Shown here: one piece after another, positions 33,006 to 41,968 of the stretch
Layout of the letters: each line of letters opens with the position of its first letter
How positions within the stretch are numbered: the stretch's first letter is position 1
Source of the DNA: Paracoccaceae bacterium
GTDB taxonomy: Bacteria; Pseudomonadota; Alphaproteobacteria; Rhodobacterales; Rhodobacteraceae
NCBI GenBank assembly: GCA_028284705.1
Contig: JANQRE010000040.1
Span: 1-64,000, forward strand
Direction: 5' to 3'
Length of the DNA stretch: 64,000 nucleotides
The notes under the pieces: model-generated
Told to the model about the DNA's origin: nothing
Database searches by the model: none
What the model saw: only the letters and a program-made list of their open reading frames with translations
Translations under genes and position numbers: made by a program

Positions 33006-33637
33006 TCTTCGTTTTCCGGGTCCGAAATGGGATCGAGGACAAGCACCAATCGGGTTTCGCCGGAGCCTTCGATGGGCGGCGAGCGGTGGAGTAAGCCGGA
33101 CGCGGGCGTCTCGGGCCAGAGCGTGCCGCGCAGCAGCATCGGTGATCCCGTTTGCACCGTGAACACGCGGCGCGGATCGTCGCCATCGGTCGAAATCCCG
33201 TATTGCGTGCCGGTGCCCCGATAGGTGCAGATCAGGCGGGCCTTGATCGCGTCGATATGGAATCTACGGCAGGCATTGTTCGTGACCACATCCAGCCGCA
33301 GCCTCAGGAACTGCGCGGACATCAGGTCCGAGAATGTCTGCGCCAGCGTGGTGACATCTTCCTCAAGCCACGCGCGTTCGGGGCCTTGCGGGGTTTCGGC
33401 CATATCACAAAGGTGCCTGACGGTCTCCGCCACGGCGTTTGGCGGCAAAATCACACGTCCGCGGGGCAAGTGATCGGGAGGGAGCCCGTCGAACCACTTC
33501 TGAATGTCGGGAGGCGTTTGCCTGCGCCAGATGGCAGCGGCGCATCCCGGCTGCAGAAAGGTGCGGAGCGCTTGGGGGTTGTCGGCAATGCCCACACCGA
33601 TGGCCGCATCTTTCACGGTGTCTCGGACGAAATTCAT
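33002..33637 (-). CDS. DUF1826-family protein (zinc-responsive operon)
   Basis: DUF1826 protein (211 aa), with family features '[21 protein letters not shown]', '[10 protein letters not shown]', 'LLHRSPP' and 'RLVLVLD'. The conserved His residues (HID, LHRSPP) resemble a cupin or 2-oxoglutarate dioxygenase-like metal site, but no activity is established. DUF1826 genes are regularly found beside CobW/ZigA GTPases under Zur control, as here: it overlaps the GTPase gene by four bases and the RHH gene by four. Likely part of the zinc-limitation response. Confidence 0.85.
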   Translation of the reverse strand: MNFVRDTVKDAAIGVGIADNPQALRTFLQPGCAAAIWRRQTPPDIQKWFDGLPPDHLPRGRVILPPNAVAETVRHLCDMAETPQGPERAWLEEDVTTLAQTFSDLMSAQFLRLRLDVVTNNACRRFHIDAIKARLICTYRGTGTQYGISTDGDDPRRVFTVQTGSPMLLRGTLWPETPASGLLHRSPPIEGSGETRLVLVLDPISDPENEE

Positions 33638-34845
33638 GCCGCATCCTCCACCCGGCGCCAGATCGGGAAGGGGTCAGGATACTCCGGCAGCGCATCCGGG
33701 CCTGCGGCCGCGACGGCGGGCACCAGGCATTTGTCCAGCCGCGCTTTCAGGGCGGGCCAATCGATACCCGCGCCGATGAAGACGATCTCTTGGCGGCGAT
33801 CACCCCACGGCTCTTGCCAGTGGGATTGCATGTAGGCTTGTGCGCTTTCATGGGTTGGCCTGCGATCTTCGGGAACCGCTGCCCACCACGTGCCCAAGGG
33901 TTTGACGCTGGAGAGCGCGCCGGCAAGCGAAAACTCCGCCACCCAATTCGGGCGCGTGGAAATCCAGAAATGCCCCTTGGCCCGGATCACCCCCGGCATA
34001 TCGCCGTTCAGAAGTTCGAGAATGCGCTCGGGGATGAAGGGCAGCCGGGCGCGGTAGACAAAGGAGGCAACGCCATATTCCTCGGTCTCCGGCACGTGGT
34101 CGGCGAACCCATAAAGCTCTTTGGCCCACATCGGGTGCTCATGCGCCTGTTCGAAATCGAAGAGGCCGGTGTCGAGGATCTTCTCGGCGGCCACGGCGGA
34201 ATGGTTGGTCTCGACGATTTCAGTATCCGCGTTGAGGCTGCGGATGATCTTGCGGGCTGCGTCTACCTTTTCCGGCCCCGCATCCTCGACCTTGTTCAGG
34301 ATCACCACATCGGCAAATTCGATCTGGTCAGTGAGCAAATGAACCAGCGTACGTTCATCTTCCTCACCCATGGTCTCGCCCCGGTCGCGGAGGAAATCAT
34401 GCGACGAGAAATCGTTCAGCAGGTTCACCGCATCAACAACGGTGACCATCGTGTCGAGCCGCGCTACGTCCGAGAGGCTGTCGCCAAACTCATCGCGGAA
34501 GTCGAAGGTTGCGGCGACGGGCAAGGGTTCGGAGATGCCGGTGGATTCGATCAACAGATAATCGAAGCGACCTTCGGTCGCGAGACGGCGCACCTCGTCC
34601 AGCAGATCGTCGCGCAGCGTGCAACAAATGCACCCGTTCGACATTTCGACAAGCGTTTCGTCGGTGCGGCTAAGCTCAGTGTCGGCGCGCACGAGGTCGG
34701 CATCGATATTCACTTCGGACATGTCGTTGACGATCACCGCGACCCGGCGGCCTTCGCGATTGTTGAGGACACGGTTCAGCAGTGTCGTTTTTCCCGCCCC
34801 CAGAAATCCTGAGAGAACTGTCACGGGCAGACGCTTATCTGTCAT
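33634..34845 (-). CDS. zigA: CobW/COG0523 zinc metallochaperone GTPase, ZigA type
   Basis: COG0523 GTPase (403 aa) that delivers zinc to client enzymes when zinc is scarce. Walker A '[13 protein letters not shown]' lies at about residues 12-24, the metal-binding 'GCICC' (CxCC) near 72-76, switch '[12 protein letters not shown]' near 101, and the CobW C-terminal domain from about 265. Length and the neighbouring DUF1826 gene fit the ZigA/YciC subgroup. A Zur-like palindrome lies about 100 bp upstream (34946-34962). First gene of a three-gene operon, all overlapping. Unrelated in function to the T6SS genes on either side. Confidence 0.9.
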   Translation of the reverse strand: MTDKRLPVTVLSGFLGAGKTTLLNRVLNNREGRRVAVIVNDMSEVNIDADLVRADTELSRTDETLVEMSNGCICCTLRDDLLDEVRRLATEGRFDYLLIESTGISEPLPVAATFDFRDEFGDSLSDVARLDTMVTVVDAVNLLNDFSSHDFLRDRGETMGEEDERTLVHLLTDQIEFADVVILNKVEDAGPEKVDAARKIIRSLNADTEIVETNHSAVAAEKILDTGLFDFEQAHEHPMWAKELYGFADHVPETEEYGVASFVYRARLPFIPERILELLNGDMPGVIRAKGHFWISTRPNWVAEFSLAGALSSVKPLGTWWAAVPEDRRPTHESAQAYMQSHWQEPWGDRRQEIVFIGAGIDWPALKARLDKCLVPAVAAAGPDALPEYPDPFPIWRRVEDAA

Positions 34846-34945
34846 GGGTTTGCTTTCTTTTCCTTAACGGGCCCGCCAAGGTCCGGGTGTCCCAAGCCTT
34901 CGGTGCGGATTTTGGTTTAAAGAGGAGTCATGCTGTTTGTACAGT

Positions 34946-34962
34946 ATGTTATATCATAACAT
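34946..34962. promoter_or_regulatory. Zur-like operator palindrome
   Basis: ATGTTAT-ATC-ATAACAT is a perfect 7-bp inverted repeat with a 3-base spacer, close to the alphaproteobacterial Zur box (TGTTATANNATAACA type). It lies 101 bp upstream of the zigA start on the reverse strand. The 34846-35126 gap shows no gene. Zinc control is inferred from the match plus the genes behind it. Confidence 0.65.
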
Positions 34963-35126
34963 TTTATACCGCAATAATGTCGCCATGCAATTGCACCTCG
35001 ACGCCTCTGCAAATTGAGTTTTCGCCGAGATAAAAGCTCAGACAGTCGCGCCAAACAGCACAGGATCACCTAGGTCGATTCAGACGGTCGATATGTCTGT
35101 CCAACCTAAGCTTGCGATGCGGAAAT

Positions 35127-37679
35127 CTACTCCACCCGAATGACTTTGCGCGACAAAACCGCTTGCCCCGGCAGATCGAGGAAACGCAGCTCGTATTCTC
35201 CGGGCTCGCTCGGCAGGGTGATCTGCACCGGTGGTGCGCCGGTGATTTTCTGCGCGGAAATCCAGGTGAAAATCGCCTGATCGCTGCGGGCCAGGGTGAT
35301 CCGCTGATCGGCACTTTCGCTCTCGACCGTCCAGCCGACCTCAATGGTCGCGCCAGGTGCGGCGGTCTCGGGTGCGGTCAGGCTGGCACCGGTATCAAGG
35401 GCAGCATCCTCGGCCAGAACTTCAACCATTTGCCGCGCCAGCACGCGGCGACCTTCCCGCAGCATGTAACGCACCTCGTAAAGGCCGGTCTCTTCCGGCG
35501 CTTTGAAGTCGCGCTCGGTGAAGTCGCGCACTTGCGTGTAGGTGCCGAACTCGTCATCGGGCGTGCCCATCGGGACGATATTGATGTAGTCGCTCCGGCT
35601 CACCGTGCCGGTCCAGGACACTTTCAACTGATCCCCGGCCCGAACCTCGCTCGGCGCGGAGACCGTCACCTCCGGGTCGGTGACCTCCAACATGACGCGC
35701 GCGATGGTCTTGTTGCCTTCGCGCAAGAGGTAACGGATTTCATACATGCCCGTCTCTGCCGGGGCCTGCAGATTACCGCTCGTCTCGCTGCGCACGTTCA
35801 GGTAATTGCCGAACTCGCCTTCCTCGGTGCCCACGGGTACGATGTTGATATAGTCGCGTGAACTGATGGTCATCGACCAGGACACTGGAAACTGCGCCCC
35901 GGCCAGTACCGTTTCCGGGGCGGTCAGCGTCACCTCGGCCGCGACCACTTCAATTGGCGCGGTCGCGAGGGTCTTGTTGCCCTCGCGCAGGATGTAGCGG
36001 AGCTCATAGAGGCCCGGATCGGCGGGTGCGTCCAGGGTGACGGAGGTCTTGTCGCGGACGGCTGAATAATTCCCAAACGTTCCCTCATCCGAGCCCAGGG
36101 GCACAATCGCGACGTAGTCATTTCCATCCACCGTCCCGGTCCAGGAGATATCAAAACGCGCCCCGGTCGTGACCGTTTCGGGGCCGGAAATCGTCACCGA
36201 AGCCGCAACGATTTCTATTGGCGTAGAGGCCAGCGTCTTATTGCCCTCCCGCAGCACGTAACGCACCTCGTACAGGCCAGTTTCAGCCGGTGCTTTCAGA
36301 CGCCCCTCATTGTCGTCGCGCACATTGATGTAATTGCCGTAGGTCCCTTCATCGGCCCCTGCAGGCACAATTGTGATGTAATCCTGGCCTGCAACAGTGC
36401 CGGTCCAGGCAATTTTGAAGCTCTCGCCTGTCTGGGCGGTTTCCGGCACCTCAAGCGTGACCTGCGGCGCGATCACTTCGAGCGGGCGCGCGGCCACGGT
36501 GCTTTTGTCGACATTCAGGATGTAGCGGATTTCATAAAGTCCGGGATCGGCAGGCGCGCGCAGCTTTCCTTCGGTGTTACGCCCCACCGCCTGATAATTG
36601 CCGAACGTGCCAGCATCGGCGCCCACCGGCACGATGCTCACATAGTCGCGTTTGTTGATAGTCGGCGTCCAGGCGACCTGAAACTGCGCTCCGGTTTCGA
36701 TGCTGTCCGGCGCGGTCACGGCGACCTCGGGTTTCGTGACCTCGATTGTGTCCTGACCCAGCACCTTCTTGGTCTTGTTGTGCAGGTAGCGCGCCTCATA
36801 AAGCCCTTCTGTGCCCGACACCGGCAGGGTCACCTCGGTCGCTTTGCCGATCCGCACATAGGTTCCGAACAGGTCTTCATCCGAGCCAACCGGCACGACG
36901 GTGATGTAGTCAGCTTCTTCAATCGTGGGGGACCAGGTGACCGTGATATCCGATCCGCCGACGGCCGTATCCGGTGCGTCAACGACCACCTCAGGGGCCT
37001 CTGGTTCAGGCTCGGGCTCCGGTTCGGGGGCAGGTTCCGGCTCGGCCTCCGCCACTGCGGTGCCCACAGTGCTGAGCGCTGCGCCCAACTCATCCGCATT
37101 ACCCGCAGTGATATATTGCCCGCCGGTATTCTCCGCGATGCAGGCGAGCGAGCTTGCATCGGCATCATCGGTCAGCCCAAACCCCACAACATGGGCGGTG
37201 AACCCGACACCGCCCTTTTCCAGAGCTTCCGCCAGTGCACACGGATCGCGCTCACAGCTTTCCAGCCCGTCAGAGATCAGAACGACCGTGGCAGGTTGAT
37301 CCTCGTAAGACAGGGCACGCGCGGCTTGTTCCACCGCATCGGTCAGCGGGGTTCTGCCCCGAGGTGTAATGCCATTGATCTGGTCGAGAATGCTCTGGCG
37401 CGACTGCGCGCCCGGCTGCACGAGCATTTCGATATCGGAACAATCCCCGCGCCGCCGATGCCCGTAGGCCATCAGGCCGACATTGCGCTCCTCAACCCAT
37501 TCGCCGAGCAGATTGTCCATCACGCCGCGCGCGATCTCGATCTTCGCGGTGCCATCAATCTGGCCCCACATCGAGTTGGAGCCGTCAAAGACCACCATCA
37601 CATTCTCATTCGCCGCGGCCTGGGACCCCAGAAGCAGCGCAGCGCTCAACGCAGCGGTTTTCAGAAATTGGCGTGACAT
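35127..37679 (-). CDS. Exported VWA-domain protein with seven tandem beta-sandwich repeats
   Basis: An 850-residue exported protein. Signal peptide at residues 1-22; VWA domain at about 25-215 with an intact MIDAS ('VFDGSNSMWG', a Thr in 'GRTPLTDAV', 'VLISDGLESC'), so it can probably bind a metal-dependent ligand. A Pro/Glu spacer ('EPEPEPEPE') precedes seven repeats of about 88 residues, six closely alike and the last divergent. The ATG at 37679 has GGGGGA ten bases ahead and gives a proper signal peptide; an upstream start at 37727 lacks both. Last of the reverse T6SS gene run, after tssH and a small protein. It could be a periplasmic scaffold or surface ligand-binding protein; relation to the T6SS is by position only. 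Confidence 0.82.
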   Translation of the reverse strand: MSRQFLKTAALSAALLLGSQAAANENVMVVFDGSNSMWGQIDGTAKIEIARGVMDNLLGEWVEERNVGLMAYGHRRRGDCSDIEMLVQPGAQSRQSILDQINGITPRGRTPLTDAVEQAARALSYEDQPATVVLISDGLESCERDPCALAEALEKGGVGFTAHVVGFGLTDDADASSLACIAENTGGQYITAGNADELGAALSTVGTAVAEAEPEPAPEPEPEPEPEAPEVVVDAPDTAVGGSDITVTWSPTIEEADYITVVPVGSDEDLFGTYVRIGKATEVTLPVSGTEGLYEARYLHNKTKKVLGQDTIEVTKPEVAVTAPDSIETGAQFQVAWTPTINKRDYVSIVPVGADAGTFGNYQAVGRNTEGKLRAPADPGLYEIRYILNVDKSTVAARPLEVIAPQVTLEVPETAQTGESFKIAWTGTVAGQDYITIVPAGADEGTYGNYINVRDDNEGRLKAPAETGLYEVRYVLREGNKTLASTPIEIVAASVTISGPETVTTGARFDISWTGTVDGNDYVAIVPLGSDEGTFGNYSAVRDKTSVTLDAPADPGLYELRYILREGNKTLATAPIEVVAAEVTLTAPETVLAGAQFPVSWSMTISSRDYINIVPVGTEEGEFGNYLNVRSETSGNLQAPAETGMYEIRYLLREGNKTIARVMLEVTDPEVTVSAPSEVRAGDQLKVSWTGTVSRSDYINIVPMGTPDDEFGTYTQVRDFTERDFKAPEETGLYEVRYMLREGRRVLARQMVEVLAEDAALDTGASLTAPETAAPGATIEVGWTVESESADQRITLARSDQAIFTWISAQKITGAPPVQITLPSEPGEYELRFLDLPGQAVLSRKVIRVE
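35400..36995 (-). repeat. Six near-identical ~88-residue repeats in the VWA protein
   Basis: Each repeat has 'P.....G....W...', then '(D/S)Y(I/V).IVP.G', 'FG.Y', 'AP..(P/T)GLYE(I/V)RY' and a closing beta strand. Period about 264-270 bp. A seventh, divergent unit follows to the C-terminus. The fold looks like an Ig/fibronectin-type sandwich. Confidence 0.8.
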
Positions 37680-37733
37680 CACACATCCCCCACAGAAATC
37701 AAACCCGAACGGGCGGTATTCAAACACAACACC

Positions 37734-37755
37734 TTCGGGATCACCAAATCCCGAA
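37734..37755 (-). terminator. Perfect 8-bp hairpin between the small protein and VWA genes
   Basis: TTCGGGAT (37734-37741), a 6-base loop, and ATCCCGAA (37748-37755). On the reverse strand it is followed by a T/G-rich stretch (GTGTTGTGTTTG) rather than a clean T-run, so it may be a weak terminator or an RNA-processing element. Confidence 0.45.
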
Positions 37756-37791
37756 ACGCGCGAGGCAGGCCCGCAAGGGCGTGATGAGCCC

Positions 37792-38127
37792 TCAGCCCTC
37801 CGCGCCAGCCTCAGACGCTTTCACCTCAAAATTCGCCGAAAACTCCTCAGGGCTCAGCTTGTAGGACGTTTTCGGAAAGCTGTCGCGCTCCAGCTCGACC
37901 CAGGCAGATCCATGACCAATATTGCTATCGGTCACCTTCATTTTCGTCTCATTCGAAAACACGACCCAGTTCGGGTTATCCGCCTCGCTTGGTCTGAACC
38001 CGTTCTCCAGCATCTCGCGGAAATAGGTAAAATGGCTCAGATGGCCCAGGGTCAGATCACGCGTCGATTGCACCTCATCCCCGGTTTTCAGGGCCTCAAA
38101 AGCTTCACGAATTGCATCCCGGGCCAT
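37792..38127 (-). CDS. Small T6SS-linked protein of unknown function
   Basis: A 111-residue soluble protein without signal peptide or membrane segment. An all-helical N-terminal third ('REAFEALKTGDE') is followed by beta-rich sequence ('NWVVFSNETKMKV', 'SAWVELERDSFPKTSY'). It starts 22 bases after the tssH stop in the same orientation and so is probably cotranscribed with the machinery. I do not recognise a family. Size and position suggest a cytoplasmic accessory factor or effector chaperone, but nothing in the sequence tests that. Confidence 0.7.
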   Translation of the reverse strand: MARDAIREAFEALKTGDEVQSTRDLTLGHLSHFTYFREMLENGFRPSEADNPNWVVFSNETKMKVTDSNIGHGSAWVELERDSFPKTSYKLSPEEFSANFEVKASEAGAEG

Positions 38128-38148
38128 GGCTCATCCTCTCCTTTCGCG

Positions 38149-40881
38149 TCAGGCGATCTCGTATTTGAACGCGTCGCCATCCAGTTCGATATTCACCGTT
38201 TTGATCTCTTCGCCCGAGACCATCCGGCTCAGCACCTGCCGCGACAGATCGGGCAGGATGGAGTTGGTGATGATATTGTCGACCATCCGTCCGCCACTGT
38301 CGGGATCGCGGCATTGCTCGACAATATGGTCGAGCACAGCATCGGAATAGTCCAGCGTCGCCCCATGGTTCTGGCGCATGCGTTTCACGATCGCCCCGAG
38401 CTTCAGCTTGGTGATGCCCGCGAGCACCTCCTTGCCGAGCGGGAAATAGGGGATCGTGACGATCCGACCCAGAAGAGCAGGAGGGAAGACATCCTGCAGG
38501 AACGGCTTCATGGCCGCATCGAGCTCGTCCTTGTCCGGCGTCGTATTCCCGTCTTCACCCATCTCCATGATCACATCCGTGCCGACATTTGAGGTCAGAA
38601 GGATGAGCGTGTTCTTGAAGTCGATCATCCGACCGGTGCCGTCTTCCATGATGCCCTTGTCGAAGACCTGGAAGAACAGCTCATGCACATCCGGATGCGC
38701 CTTCTCGACCTCGTCGAGCAGCACCACGGAATAGGGTTTGCGCCGCACCGCTTCGGTGAGCCGTCCGCCTTCGCCATAGCCGACGTAACCCGGAGGCGCG
38801 CCTTTCAGGAGCGAGACGGAATGCGCCTCCTGGAACTCCGACATGTTGATCGTGATGATATTCTGTTCGCCGCCATAAAGCGCTTCGGCAAGCGCCAGCG
38901 CGGTTTCGGTCTTACCGACACCGGACGGCCCGCAGAGCATGAAGACGCCGATGGGTTTGTTGGGATTGGAGAGCTTCGCACGGGAGGTCTCCACCCGTTT
39001 GGCGATCATCTCCAGCCCATGATCCTGACCGATGACGCGTTCTTTCAGACGGTCCGCCACAGTGAGGATCGCCTGCAGCTCATCGGTGACCATACGGCCC
39101 GCCGGAATGCCGGTCCAATCCGAAATGACCGAGGCCACGGCCTGTTCATCCACATGCGCATAAACCATGCGGTCATCGGGATTGGCGGCCTCCAGCACCG
39201 CGAGTTTTTCATGCAACTCCTTGCGCACCACCTCAGGGTCTTTCGGAGGTTCGGCCATTGGTTGCTGGTCTTCATCCGCGTCCGCCTGCTCATCGCTCTC
39301 TTGCGAGACCGCCTCGCCACCCTCGGCCATCTCCACCTCGTCATCGGGTGTCAGATGGTTCCGGAGCGAGAGGATTTCGTCGACCAGCTCCTTCTCCTTG
39401 GCGTATTTCTCCTCCAACTCGGCGAGTTTGGCTTCCGCTTCCGCCTTCTCCTCGGTCGCCTCGTCGATGCGCTCCTGGGCATCCTCACCGAGGTCCTTCT
39501 GCGCGGTTTTGGCTCCGATTTCCTTCGCCAGCGCCGCAATCGTTTCCTGCAAGTCGGCGATGCGGGCTGGCGTGGAGGCCTGAGAAATCGCCACCCGGGC
39601 GCAGGCGGTATCGAGAAGCGACACCGCCTTGTCCGGCAATTGCCGCGACGGGATGTAGCGCGCCGACAGGGACACCGCCGCCACAATGGCCTCGTCGGAA
39701 ATCCGCACTGAATGGTGTTCTTCCATCGGCCCCATAATGCCGCGCAGCATGTAGCAGCATTGCTCGATTTCAGGCTCGTCCACATTCACCGGCTGGAAGC
39801 GCCGGGTCAGGGCCGGGTCCTTCTCGAAATAGTTGCGATACTCGGCCCAGGTCGTCGCCCCAATTGTGCGTAACGTTCCGCGCGCAAGCGCGGGTTTCAA
39901 AAGGTTCGCGGCATCGCCCGTGCCAGCGGCACCACCGGCGCCAATCAGCGTATGCGCCTCGTCAATGAAGAGGATGATCGGGGTGGGGGAGGCCTGTACC
40001 TGATCAATCACCGACCGCAAGCGCTGTTCGAATTCGCCCTTCATCGAGGCGCCCGCCTGCATCAAACCGATGTCCAAAGCGTGCAGCTTCACGCCCTGCA
40101 GCTTCGGCGGCACATTGCCCGCCGCCAGCGCTTGCGCGAAACCTTCGACCACTGCGGTTTTGCCGACACCCGCTTCGCCGGTCAGGATCGGGTTGTTCTG
40201 CCGCCGCCGCATCAGCACATCGACGATCTGGCGGATTTCTTCGTCACGGCCCACGATCGGGTCCATCTTCCCGGAGGCTGCCTGCGCGGTCATATCGATG
40301 GAGAACCGGTCTAGCGCCGTATTGCCACCCGGTGCGCCATCTGCTGACGGCTCGCCGGAGGAGGGCGCAACAAGGCCCGAGCCATCCATGGGCCGCATAT
40401 CCTCTTCGTCGCTTTCAGCCCAGGCGGACCGCGCCTCCGAGACCAACGTCTCGACATTGATCTCCTTGAACACATCCGAGCATTGCAACAGCACCCGCCG
40501 CAATTCGCGCGATTTCAGTGCCGCAACAAGCGCATGGCCCGTGCGGATTTGCGTCTCCGCAAACAGAAGCGTCGCATAATGCCAGCCGCGGTCGAGAATA
40601 TCCGTCAGGTTCTCCGAAACCGAGGGCATCTCGGTCGCGTTCTTCTTCATCCCGTCAATGACGGCCACCATATCCTTCAACGCCTTGCCGCGATCGAGAT
40701 TGAAATGGTTCAGCGTCAGCGAGATGTCGGATTTCTGGTTCGACAGGATGTGGAAAATCCAGTGCGACAGTTCCACATGGCGATTGCCTTCGTTCTTCGC
40801 GTGGCGCAGCGATTGCACGAACGCGTCATAGCCGACCCGGTTCAGTTTGCCGGCGACGGTTTCCATCGAAATATCACTCAT
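38149..40881 (-). CDS. tssH: T6SS sheath-disassembly ATPase TssH (ClpV)
   Basis: ClpV-type AAA+ unfoldase (910 aa) that recycles contracted TssB-TssC sheath. An N-terminal Clp-N domain (about 1-165) precedes the first ATPase with Walker A 'GEAGVGKT' (about 235-242) and Walker B 'LFIDEAH'; the coiled-coil middle domain follows, then the second ATPase with 'GPSGVGKT' (about 650) and '[12 protein letters not shown]'. Full length. The linker between middle domain and second ATPase has an acidic, Gln/Glu-rich insertion of about 40 residues (from about 515) containing [10 protein letters not shown], identical in protein and DNA to a PpkA segment. Lies 25 bp after tssG in the reverse operon. Confidence 0.96.
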   Translation of the reverse strand: MSDISMETVAGKLNRVGYDAFVQSLRHAKNEGNRHVELSHWIFHILSNQKSDISLTLNHFNLDRGKALKDMVAVIDGMKKNATEMPSVSENLTDILDRGWHYATLLFAETQIRTGHALVAALKSRELRRVLLQCSDVFKEINVETLVSEARSAWAESDEEDMRPMDGSGLVAPSSGEPSADGAPGGNTALDRFSIDMTAQAASGKMDPIVGRDEEIRQIVDVLMRRRQNNPILTGEAGVGKTAVVEGFAQALAAGNVPPKLQGVKLHALDIGLMQAGASMKGEFEQRLRSVIDQVQASPTPIILFIDEAHTLIGAGGAAGTGDAANLLKPALARGTLRTIGATTWAEYRNYFEKDPALTRRFQPVNVDEPEIEQCCYMLRGIMGPMEEHHSVRISDEAIVAAVSLSARYIPSRQLPDKAVSLLDTACARVAISQASTPARIADLQETIAALAKEIGAKTAQKDLGEDAQERIDEATEEKAEAEAKLAELEEKYAKEKELVDEILSLRNHLTPDDEVEMAEGGEAVSQESDEQADADEDQQPMAEPPKDPEVVRKELHEKLAVLEAANPDDRMVYAHVDEQAVASVISDWTGIPAGRMVTDELQAILTVADRLKERVIGQDHGLEMIAKRVETSRAKLSNPNKPIGVFMLCGPSGVGKTETALALAEALYGGEQNIITINMSEFQEAHSVSLLKGAPPGYVGYGEGGRLTEAVRRKPYSVVLLDEVEKAHPDVHELFFQVFDKGIMEDGTGRMIDFKNTLILLTSNVGTDVIMEMGEDGNTTPDKDELDAAMKPFLQDVFPPALLGRIVTIPYFPLGKEVLAGITKLKLGAIVKRMRQNHGATLDYSDAVLDHIVEQCRDPDSGGRMVDNIITNSILPDLSRQVLSRMVSGEEIKTVNIELDGDAFKYEIA
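39288..39318 (-). repeat. 31-bp segment identical to part of ppkA
   Basis: Reverse complement of 21201-21231, encoding residues 522-531 ([10 protein letters not shown]) of TssH in the same frame as in PpkA. It lies in the acidic insertion of the ClpV linker. The two copies are inverted relative to each other and bracket about 18 kb. Confidence 0.85.
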
Positions 40882-40906
40882 GCGCGTTATCCCCCTGATC
40901 TATCTC

Positions 40907-41968
40907 TCATGCGGCCTGTTGCTCAGGCGCGGCTTGGTCTGTTGAAAATGTGGCGATGTGCAGGACGTCCTCGTCACCATCCTCCTCCGTCGGCGGAGCG
41001 ACGGCGGCGAGCCATCCCAATGTCGCGGTCGCGCCCAGTTGCGCTTGCGGTATCTGATCGCGCGGCAGGTTCAGGCTGACATCGGCTTCGAACTGATGGC
41101 CAAGATACCATTTCACAAGGTCGGTCAGCCGCGCGAAATTCGCCCCTCCTGGCAGGAAGGATTTGTACTCTGCGAGCGTCGAGATCGTCACATCGATGCG
41201 GATCTTGTCATTCACCGAGCGCAGCCGAGAGCCCAGATAACAATTCACGCCGAGGTTCGATCCGACCGCACCGAGACGGCTCAGATCCTCTTCCTCGAAG
41301 CTGATCCAGCTCGGCACATGCTCTTCGACATAGACCTCGACATTGAGGAATTGCTCCAGCATCTGCTCCAGCCGCACAGCACTGCGCACGCGTCCTGCGC
41401 CAAGCGAAATGAGCTGCAGTTTCGCAGTGTCCGGCACCCGGTCCCGCTGCAGAAACGCAGGCGTACCGAGGCCGCCCAAACCGCCCAGCAGGCGCTGAAA
41501 CCGGTCCGAACCCGGATGATCATACGAGGCCACCGCATGGGCGTCCGACCAGACCCGGAAGAAGAGCTGCAGGAAACGATTGGCAAAAAGATCGGTGAAG
41601 GCGACGAAAGACGGATCGCGCCGGTTCACCCAGCCCATGACCTCCATCGTGGTGTTCAGCGGCAGGGCGCCTTGCGGTCCGTAAAAGCCCAGAAACCGGC
41701 TGCGCACCTGCAAGGGCGCGTCTTTGGGATCGTCAAACCCGACCACATTGGCGGCGGGAAATTCGGCAAACGGGTCCTGGCCCAGGCTGACAATCTCTTC
41801 TTTCAACGTGGCGTTTTTGCCGATGGCGGGTTTCTCGGGGAAGCTGCGTTCCAACTCACGCAACAGCGCCAGAAACCCGGCCTTGAAAGGCTCGGCTTTC
41901 AGCTTGTCGCGCGCTGACACCTCCGCGCTCGCAGCCTCAACCTCGGTGATTTCCGTCTCTTCGTTCAT
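40907..41968 (-). CDS. tssG: T6SS baseplate protein TssG
   Basis: TssG (353 aa), which with two TssF and TssE forms the baseplate wedge. Family features include 'LQVRSRFLGFYGPQGALPL' in the first half and a 'FFRVWSDAHA' stretch, then 'LEQMLEQFLNVEV' and 'GSNLGVNCYLGSRL' in the core and 'RLTDLVKWYLG' near the end. The N-terminal ~40 residues are an acidic extension. Its start overlaps tssF by four bases, implying coupled production of the two wedge proteins, and it is followed by tssH after 25 bp. Confidence 0.94.
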   Translation of the reverse strand: MNEETEITEVEAASAEVSARDKLKAEPFKAGFLALLRELERSFPEKPAIGKNATLKEEIVSLGQDPFAEFPAANVVGFDDPKDAPLQVRSRFLGFYGPQGALPLNTTMEVMGWVNRRDPSFVAFTDLFANRFLQLFFRVWSDAHAVASYDHPGSDRFQRLLGGLGGLGTPAFLQRDRVPDTAKLQLISLGAGRVRSAVRLEQMLEQFLNVEVYVEEHVPSWISFEEEDLSRLGAVGSNLGVNCYLGSRLRSVNDKIRIDVTISTLAEYKSFLPGGANFARLTDLVKWYLGHQFEADVSLNLPRDQIPQAQLGATATLGWLAAVAPPTEEDGDEDVLHIATFSTDQAAPEQQAA

